The translations under genes were made by a program, and so were the position numbers. Source: Chalara sp. BL73 (taxonomy: Eukaryota > Ascomycota > Leotiomycetes > Helotiales). Taken from it: 64,000 bases of DNA. The stretch lies in contig CAKJVC010000088.1 of NCBI GenBank assembly GCA_918026815.1, positions 1,426,001 to 1,490,000 of the forward strand, given 5' to 3'. The first letter of the stretch is position 1. Each line of letters starts with the position of its first letter. A model generated the notes under the pieces. The model worked only from the letters and a program-made list of their open reading frames with translations. It had not been told where the DNA came from and searched no databases. Below, piece after piece: positions 56,528-64,000 of this stretch.

Positions 56528-57625
56528 TTACTTTTCCATAGTACAATATGCCTAAGGTCCTCCAACCACACTGTGTAGTTTAGTTTGATCTGACCGTCGT
56601 TGGTACAATAAAACGCCCCGAATACAGCGCAACAGCTCTGTAGTCAGCTTAAACACATGCAAAGCTAAAGCTAAAGAGTTTCCAAGACAAACTTAATACA
56701 TATTAAGTATAGTTGGTTTTTTCCCCTCAAAAGACGATTAAAAGAATTAGATAAATATAGGTATATTAATAACTGTATACAAAATTTACTCATAATAAAC
56801 TCTGACAAGCTTAAACTTTATAAGAACCTTAATTACTTTTTTATTTTGTTGTATTATAACTTTATTATGAATTGAAGAATGTATGTAAGTTTATTTCCTT
56901 GCAAACCCTAATTTTTGCCACACTTGGCCCGAGGCGTTATACACTTCGTATTCCATCTTAACACCGTTTTAATACCGATCGCATAACCCCGATTGACTTC
57001 ATGCTAAAGCCGAAATTTGGTCTGTTTTAAGGATTAGGGTATCTGTGTATTTTAAAACCTTACCATTAACTTGCCGTAGCATTACGGGCACCTCTGCACC
57101 AAAAACAGGATTTGCTTATCACATCGTAAGATTCATTTGCTGTGCTGCAATTCAGCAAATCAAGATTTCTCCAAGCAGCCTCGCGTAGAAGTCAATGGTC
57201 TAGATTTTTTTTCTAAGCTTGATGATGGTCTTTTGCCCAATACGCCACCCACATAGCCGGCGCCGGACGGGCCCGGCGGGAGCCGAAAACGTCAAGGTGC
57301 ATGGTCAATCTATTTTGTAATTGCACTAGTTAAATTATATGTCCTAAGAACAGCGGTGTAGGATAAAAAAATTATTTGGAAGAAAAGCATCGGTTATGAC
57401 ATAGGTATGACAAATAAGGCCACCGTTAAAGCAATTTGTAGCTAAGTGATAATACTCATCACGGCATTGCCTAGGTCAAAACCCTTCGAGGAAACATATA
57501 AGGAACCTTGTATCATCCTGATTGCCATACAACTCAAGCATCCTCCTCTTACAGTCAACTCTTTTGCCCGTTCGATAGCATTATATTCTTAGCCTCCTAA
57601 GCATACATCTTTCCACCATCGCATT
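56528..57625. other. Intergenic, AT-rich with a GC-rich spike
   Basis: About 1.1 kb. The part at about 56690-56900 is strongly AT-rich, as in RIP-decayed repeats. A 30-base GC-rich block at about 57255-57285 (GCCGGCGCCGGACGGGCCC) stands out. The right end holds a TATA-like CATATAAGG at about 57496, 130 bp before the EthD gene. Confidence 0.45.
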
Positions 57626-57964
57626 ATGACAACCGGTTCTCCTACCATCACCGTCGTGTTCCCGAACGACGCCGACGCGAAGTATGATATTGGCTACTAT
57701 ACGAATCACCACATGCCATTAATTGCCAGCAAATGGGGGAAATATGGCATCAAAGGCTGGAGCGTCACCAAATTTGGGCCTGGGGCTGATGGGTCGGCGC
57801 CGCTCTATGCTTTTGGAAGCACTGTGCATTGGAAGGATTCCCAATCCATTACAAATGCTTTTTCTGGGCCTGAGACGGGAGACATCATGAGCGACATACC
57901 AAATTTTAGCAACAAGCACCCCATTTTCCTCTATGGAGAGGAGATTAAAAGTGTTGTTCTTTGA
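57626..57964 (+). CDS. EthD domain-containing small protein
   Basis: A single-exon 112 aa protein. It has the EthD pattern: a beta strand at the start (TITVVFPNDADAKYD), then YYTNHHMPLIASKW, then a strand KGWSVTKFG, and a terminal strand-helix with SDIPNFSNKHPIFLYGEEI. EthD-like dimeric alpha-beta barrel proteins act in small-molecule oxidation or as accessory proteins in bacterial ether degradation and some fungal pathways; the role here is not known. No signal peptide, and no other pathway gene next to it. Confidence 0.85.
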   Translation: MTTGSPTITVVFPNDADAKYDIGYYTNHHMPLIASKWGKYGIKGWSVTKFGPGADGSAPLYAFGSTVHWKDSQSITNAFSGPETGDIMSDIPNFSNKHPIFLYGEEIKSVVL

Positions 57965-59033
57965 GGGAGTCGCATATATGGTACATGGGTCTAAGCTATT
58001 GCTCAATACAAGCTGGACATATTATGGTCTTGTAGTTTAGATCATGCTGTGTATTTAGGGATTTCAGTCGTCTTATATTAAATGTCGGCATATCGCTACT
58101 TTTAACATCGTTCAGAGAGCTCTTTTGTATTTTCACTTCTTGACATTTCATTTCTAATGAGAACTAATATCTTGTAACTGCTGTTATACGGTTGTTGGTC
58201 TTCTAGTCATGTGGGTCGTATCCAACCAGACTCGCTATGCTAAAAGAGCACTCGCCAACAGTATTCAAATCACAGTGGCCAATTCCACCATAATCGCTGC
58301 GCAGTTTCTATACTCAAGCTCTCAGGTCCGGGAATGCTGTGCTGACTACGCTTGCACCATTGGACTTCTTAGCCTAGTCAATTATATATATTTTAATATG
58401 TGTATACTATAAGAGGCCGAATGTAGCGGGAAACGCTGGCGGGCAGGACTGGCAAATTCGAGGCTGAAGGGGAAATTGCCAAAACGGGTGAGCAAAATCC
58501 ACGGCTCAGATTTAGGGTGTGATTCTTTCACTACAGCAGACCAGCCTAACAATCTCCAAATGTTGTAGAAAATATTTCAATGAAAGTGGTTCTCGGATTG
58601 ATAGATACTGTCAGATAATACAGAATTTGAACATAAAATTAGTGTGTTTTATATTCTTGTAGGAGGAAGAAAATATGTGGTGACCAGATATGAAACTTTG
58701 TCTCTTTGACCATAACATAGATAATCGTAGATCGGCGCCTATGAGAAAGAGATACTACCTTCTTAACAGACTACAGACCATACAGGGGATAGATGCTCCG
58801 ATTATTTGGGCTTGTTAGATATCTCATGGACAATCCATTAAAAGGTACTACACAACATTGAAGACTTTACGTGGATTTAAAAAATAAGGCTAAAGATATA
58901 TTATAAATTAATAGCATTTTTTATTGCGTTACAAAGCGTTAGGTTATTGTAATAAAAGAGTAACTAGTTAATAGACAAAAAGAGTGCCACTTGGCATCTT
59001 CCCCCCAAAAAAAATTGGTAGCCTATTACGCTA
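57965..59033. other. Intergenic, AT-rich, no gene seen
   Basis: About 1.07 kb between EthD and the HET pseudogene. The right 200 bp are very AT-rich. One 67-codon frame at 58209-58412 lacks a family signal. Confidence 0.45.
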
Positions 59034-60719
59034 AAATATTTTCGGTATGAGGATTGACCGCGGGTGTTGTGGGTTGATGCCATCTCAATCAACCAGCACG
59101 ATTCCCATGAGCGGAGTCGACAAGTTCTAATGATGGGGAGAATTTACAGGCAGGCTAATTGAGTAGTCGCTTGGATTGGGCCCAGTGAGGATACAGTACG
59201 TACGCCTTAGAAGTGTTGGAGACTCTTTCTTCCAAGATAGAAGTGGACTGGTTCGCAGCAATAATAAAACCTTCAGCCCTCGTTAAGGACGATCTGTTCT
59301 GGGCTAATTACGATTCATGGCTCATTTTGGATGAACGGAGCCTCAATGCGCTAGATAGCTCTTTCACCGTTAATGGTTTGAGAGACTCTGGGTACGGCAA
59401 GAGACCAGGCTTGGAAAATCTCAAGCGACTATCAAGTACGGCTTAAAAGAGATACCTTGGCAATCATTCCACAATGCCATACACTTAATCAGACTCAGGG
59501 TCGACACAAGTCCTCTTGACGCCAGAGCCATACCATTTCGTGGCCGGCTTGAAACAGTCTTTAAACTCGTTGACTAACCTAGTGCAATGACCTTCCAGTA
59601 TCTACGGGGCCAAACAAGGCAATCAAAGTGTGGTGACCCTAGGGACAAAATATATGTAATATTAAGTCTGCTCCATCCAAGGGACATCGAGATTGAGATT
59701 GTTCCAGGCTACTCCAAAACCACTGCCGAAGTCTATCGTGATTTAACTACAAAATATACAACTCACTTCCGTTCCCTAAATATACTGTCATCGTGCGAGT
59801 TGGGTGAAACTGTAGTTGGCATGCCGGGCTGGGTCCCGAACTGGCCAGCTCCTCGCCTTTCTAAACCCCTCTGGACTATTCCTCAACAAGGCATAGAGCG
59901 GCTTGTAGATACTCAAATTTCATTTAATGGAGCTGACGCACTGCAAATACTTGGAATTTTCTGTGCAACTATTGATAATGTTCGGCGCAATCTTCCACAC
60001 GGCAATAGCATTCAGGCGGGGGAAAGAATTCGAAATTTACTTCCGAATAACGTATTAATGAGCACTTACAGGACTGGTGAAAGCCTTCTGGAGGTATATT
60101 GCCGTACTCTCTGCTGCAATGATTTTGAAGACAAGTTCTTGCCCCCTAGACCGAGTTTTCCATCATTCGACCAAAGCTTAGCCGCTATCACTTCACTTCT
60201 GGAAATGGGAGAGTGGCCAATAGAAGGCTCCAAGATTGACAGATATCTCATGGCGTCCATGGAGTGGTGTAAAGGCAGGTCTTTTTTTCAACCAAGGAGG
60301 GCTACATCGGACTTGGGCCAATAGCAGCAGAGCCTGGGGACAAGATTTGCACTGTTTTCGGCTGTTGGGCACCCATGGTGCTACGTCGTAGCGAGGACAT
60401 GCCCTTACGATAATACCGTATTATTGGAGAATGCTACGCACATGGTTTGATGTAGATGCAGGCTCTTCTTGGAGAATTACCTACTCATACTCGTCAGGTT
60501 GTTAAGTTCGATGCAGCGACCGATGCGTGGTTAGTTCATTACATGAATAGGCGAGGCCCCAATATACAGGGAAAAGATGAGAGATTACAGCTGTTATTAA
60601 GCAATATGGTGAACAATGGCCACCTAAAGGAAGCAAATGTTGATGAGTTACGAAGGAATGATGCGGTAGACATTCTAAGAAAATCCGGGATCATTGTAGA
60701 GAGTTTTGACCTTGTTTAA
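59034..60719 (+). pseudogene. HET-domain (heterokaryon incompatibility) pseudogene
   Basis: HET-domain residues can be traced across three frames: RVLWVDAISINQ at about 59058-59093, MMGRIY and VVAWIGPS next, then LETLSSKIEVDW, the RPWFxRxWVxQE-like block WFERLWVRQE at about 59374-59403, GDPRDKIYVILSLL, GYIGLGPIA and PGDKICTVFG near 60300-60350, and a C-terminal HGLM-ALLGELP block to 60719. Lesions seen: TGA at 59055, TGA at 59160, frame change near 59200, frame change near 59370, TAA at 59575, frame change at a run of seven T at 60282-60288, TAA at 60411 and TAG at 60453. HET proteins trigger cell death after fusion of unlike hyphae. Given the number of lesions it is not expected to make a full product. 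Left boundary uncertain. Confidence 0.85.
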
Positions 60720-61121
60720 TGCACTATAGATTTTCAAGAATATATGGTTATTGTCATATGCACGGATCTACAGCTTGCTCGTAAGAGCGGTCGGTACTAG
60801 CATTGTTAGGTGCAATAATATCACGTGTTAAGGGGTACATCATAAGAAAATTGAAAAAAGAGCTCACTTCTTATTGTAAAAGCTCAGGAGGGAGAAGGAA
60901 GACTTGGCCCATTGACTACCTTACTAACGAAGATTATAGCTCAAGAGGGAAAGAGCTAAAGGTCGAAGAAGGAAGGATCTTTACCTGTGGTAGTCCTACT
61001 ATTGTCGCTGAAATGGAGGAACAATCAGGGAAGTTCTCAGTCCAATGGTTTGGGAGAGCATACAGGATAGAGCTATTTTTATTTTGGAGGTGTTTTAATA
61101 TATATATATATATAAGGGTTA
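60720..61121. other. Intergenic between HET relic and MITE-like element
   Basis: A 402 bp stretch with an open frame (60803-61195) of no known family and an AT dinucleotide run at 61098-61114. Confidence 0.4.
61098..61114. repeat. (AT)n microsatellite
   Basis: AT dinucleotide run of about 17 bases just upstream of the MITE-like element. Confidence 0.8.
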
Positions 61122-61345
61122 AAGCGATATTCCAATTCTCTGCTTTTTTCCCGGGGTCCCAGATGTCTCACTTAAAAACAGCACATTTTTGCTAGTGTTT
61201 TTGCGCTTGGTCGAAAAATCAAGAGCTTGTTTAGGCCTGCGATGCCTGTAGCTTTAGGGTTTTAAAGGGCCTTCAGTAGTTAAAAAGTAGCACTTTGACC
61301 TTTTAGGACCACCTGAAAAAAGAGCAGAAAATTGGAATATCACTC
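61122..61345. mobile_element. MITE-like element with long terminal inverted repeats and TA flanks
   Basis: The left end AAGCGATATTCCAATTCTC and the reverse complement of the right end, GAGTGATATTCCAATTTTC, match over the first 19 bases with four mismatches. Similarity continues to about 40 bp through a poly-T tract and a GG-GTCC segment. The 224 bp element is flanked by TA on both sides (61120-61121 and 61346-61347), as expected for Tc1/mariner-type target-site duplication. No transposase is present inside. It is called MITE-like on these features only. Confidence 0.65.
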
Positions 61346-62370
61346 TAGTCTGTCTAGTCAATCTACTAAGCCATGGATGTAGATAGCAAACCTCTTGGTT
61401 TAATGGCTCAAAAACATCAGTGTGATGCCAAAACCAATACCTTCGCTTCTCGTGTGACTGACGAAAAATTTAATGTCCTGATTTGTGAGGCAGATAATCT
61501 TTTGGTGATGTCACATGTTCGAAAGTTCTTCGCCTGCACGTGCGCTCCTGAGGATGTATGGATGAAAAAAAGCCCGCCAAGGGAACTTTAATGATTAAGG
61601 CGGAAAAATAGCAGCAAAGGGGAGAAAAGTGCACCTGATAGCTAAAGGCGCATTCCTCCCGAAAGACGGAAAGGGAGGATGACGAGGAGATCGCGACAGC
61701 GGAAAATGGTCTTGGCATTTCGTGCCAAGAGCTCATCCTTCATCCTTCGGCCTCCTACCTCCTCCTTTCACTACCTAGCTGCTCCTCAGCTGAAACCTCC
61801 ACCATATTACTCCTAGAGAATGCCATAGCCATACTTGAAAGGGGCGCCCATGGGAGCCAGCATATATTAGATATGGCATTTTTCACCATGATTCATGGCA
61901 ACTTCCCAACCGCTTTCCTGGGACGAGCCAGTGGCCTACAGACTTTAGAGCGATAGGAAGGATTTCAAATTCAATCAGCTGTTTAATTCAGGAGTTGAAT
62001 ATCGGTAGGCTCTTCTCAAGTCCTGTTATTTTGTTCCCTGAGAAAGCTCCTCGCACACTGAGCGGCTGATTGTTTTGTCCCCTGATAAAGATGATGAGCC
62101 ACCACTTTGGCTGCGATGTATGCACATAGAACGTAGGATCTCCAATACCAGCATGCCCCATCTTGATTTCACCCCTAAACTTTCACTTGGCACATAACAC
62201 GGTGGAATGTTCGAGGACTCATATCCCTTTCTTATTATGTTGGATAGTTGCTGGAATAGATATTGGGGTCCGATATCTCCTATACAAGTAGCGGAGATCT
62301 TCCGTGAGGCCCACTTGCTTTGAATCTCCACAACCGTTAAAGTATCTGCCTCTTATTCCTTTGCATCGTC
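61346..62370. other. Intergenic, no gene seen
   Basis: About 1.0 kb. A perfect 8 bp hairpin (TCTTGGCA, loop TTTCG, TGCCAAGA) at 61710-61730 is the only structured element noted. Short open frames at 61373-61591 plus, 61470-61736 minus and 62026-62331 minus have no family signal. The right end carries the promoter of the next gene. Confidence 0.45.
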
Positions 62371-64000
62371 ATGTTACCACCATTGTTGTTCTTTTTATGC
62401 TTGCTCGAGTATGCTACTGCTACACCGACAGCGAATGCTATTCTCGAGCCCATTTCGGACCATGATTGGCCGGGTATGGAAACGAGGAATGCTCTCATGA
62501 GCAGAAGTCCTCGTCATGCCGTTGCTCTTCAGCAGCGAGAACATTTTGTTTGGGGCGCGCAAAATAGTAAATATTCAACCTCAACTTATCTTAAATAGGT
62601 AGTAATGTGTTTGTTATTTAGGGAGTTCCGGTAGTATCTATGCCAACATGACCCTCGACACGACTGGCCATGACAACACACTTGTTATTTCTACGGACCG
62701 TTTCGCTGGCAAGCTGAAGACAGTACAATGTGGGCCTGAGATCACGATGGTGTTCAGGTCCAATGAATCTTACACAGACGCCATCCATGACTGGGAGTGG
62801 GTGAACTTTAATGATCATCGCACTTTCATTCTCATTACGAATTACGCAGGATGTGGAGAAAAGAATACAAGAGAGCCATGGGTAGTCAGCAATGCTCGCA
62901 ATGACCCTGCGAACCTTACCGTCCATCTCAAAGCCACTAAGACGACTTGGGAAGATCTGGGAAAGCGGCTTCCATATCAGCTTGATATAGGTCACTTTAC
63001 ACATACTTCTTCGACGAACATGACGAAACGAAATGCCGGTATAGATGATTTAGTAGACAAAGTAGCGGACAAAGCCAAGGATATCGCGGGCGATGTGAAA
63101 GATGGTACGAAAAAGGCTGTCGACGCTGTCCAAGACAAAATTGAAGACTTCATTGAGCGTCACGATGACAAAACCTTCTCCCTCGCCCACAATTTTCCAC
63201 CCATGATCCTCCAGAAAACCACCAATAAAGGCCTCTCCCTGGGCATCGCCTGCAATTCCTGCTCCACGAAAGGACAGCTCTCCCTAGTCATGAATCTCGC
63301 AAACATCAACGGAAAGAAAAAGTTCAGTGCATCTATATCCCCGAAATCCTTCGTTGCCGATCTTCCTCTCACATTCACGGCATCTGGAACTCTTGTTGGC
63401 TCATGGGACAAGACTTTCAATATTCTGCCCACCCTCGCACTTCCGGGGTTTTCAATCCCCGGGCTTTTCACTCTCGGCCCCAACCTGCAGATTGAAGCCG
63501 GCTTCAGCCTCTCCGATGTGACGGGCAACATCGAGCTTCACAGTGGCGTTGAAATGCGGCTTCCCGATTCCGCCACCGCAACTGCTGACTTCAGCAATCT
63601 GAAAAAGGGCAAGATTAGTGGCTGGAAACCCTCATTTAAAGCGAAGAAATTCAGCGTCGGGAGCGCCGAGGTGAGCGCGTTGATCAACTTTCGAACGGTG
63701 ATCAAGGTGGCTATTACTGGAAAGGTGTTGGGTGATGGCGTAGAAGTGGACGTCCAACTTGCCATACCCACCGTCAACGTTAAAATTAGCGCAAAACACG
63801 GTTAGTTCCCATCCCTTCCCTTCATCTTGAACATCCTTATCCTCATCACCTCTCGACCTGCAAGCTGACATGCTCAATACCACAGACCCCCAAGGCAACG
63901 TCTGCAACAACCCCGCCGCCAAACTCGGCGTTAGCGCGCAAGCCACGGCGGGCGCGAAGCTTTCCTTCGAAGCGTATTTCGAGGTCTTGGGTAAGAGGAA
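62371..64000 (+). CDS. Secreted DUF7029/DUF7223-type protein (truncated by window end)
   Basis: Exons 62371-62566, 62622-63800 and 63886 to beyond the window. The introns are 55 and 85 nt; both keep frame. Exon 1 encodes a signal peptide (MLPPLLFFLCLLEYATA) and a basic, Pro-Arg-rich pro-region. After it come a beta-rich block with the DUF7029 look (ANMTLDTTGHDNTLVISTDRF), N-glycosylation sites (NMT, NES, NLT, NMT) and a lysine/aspartate-rich amphipathic helix at about residues 200-245 (VDKVADKAKDIAGDVKDGTK). The second beta-rich domain fits DUF7223 (ADLPLTFTASGTLVGSW; PGFSIPGLFTLGPNLQIEAG). Such proteins are fungal, extracellular or wall-linked, and of unknown function. The C-terminus lies outside this window, so a GPI signal cannot be judged. 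Confidence 0.78.

Noticed and set aside
1..64000. CRISPR arrays or prokaryotic operons
   Set aside because: No regularly spaced direct repeats seen; intron-bearing fungal genes throughout.

Overview
The window is a filamentous-ascomycete (Pezizomycotina) nuclear segment. The evidence is short 46-90 nt introns with GTAAGT-like donors and TACTAAT-like branch sites, monocistronic genes on both strands, and fungal-only families: 2EXR, HET, LysM, DUF6594, DUF7708, DUF7029/DUF7223 and the DUF7025-AAA ATPases. Residue-level resemblance of BRE1, CSC1 and the nitrilase to what I recall of Botrytis/Sclerotinia-type proteins suggests a Leotiomycete, but this is inference. I rebuilt all exon structures by hand from splice signals and reading frame.

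Layout. 0-10 kb is a conserved housekeeping block: BDP1 (TFIIIB subunit) and BRE1 (H2B ubiquitin ligase) divergent from one intergenic region, then a SARAF-like ER membrane protein and RAD23. 10.7-12.4 kb holds an unassigned membrane protein with a disordered acidic tail. 12.4-17.9 kb is a gene-poor stretch. 18-26 kb carries a 2EXR protein, two retropepsin-like proteins (one with its DTGS motif, one without) and, between them, a DUF6594 membrane protein. 28-35 kb is a surface/metabolism stretch: a three-LysM secreted protein, a short-chain dehydrogenase, a Cys-rich single-pass surface protein and an alpha/beta hydrolase. 36-40 kb has two diverged tandem F-box-like paralogs. 40.6-46.3 kb has a nitrilase and a CSC1/OSCA-type channel. 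47-53 kb has a DUF7708 STAND-like protein followed by a large DUF7025-AAA+ ATPase. 54-58 kb has a divergent pair, a GRE2-like reductase and an HSP31-like DJ-1 protein, then a small EthD protein. 59-60.7 kb is a HET-domain pseudogene with at least eight lesions. A 224 bp TA-flanked MITE-like element follows, then a secreted DUF7029/DUF7223-type gene that runs off the window end.

Functional links. The GRE2-like reductase and HSP31-like enzyme both belong to families that remove methylglyoxal, and they share a 449 bp promoter region. The 47-61 kb part, with STAND-like, AAA and HET relics in AT-rich DNA and a MITE, looks like an accessory, fast-evolving region. The first 10 kb looks like conserved core. 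No rRNA, tRNA or CRISPR array was recognised.
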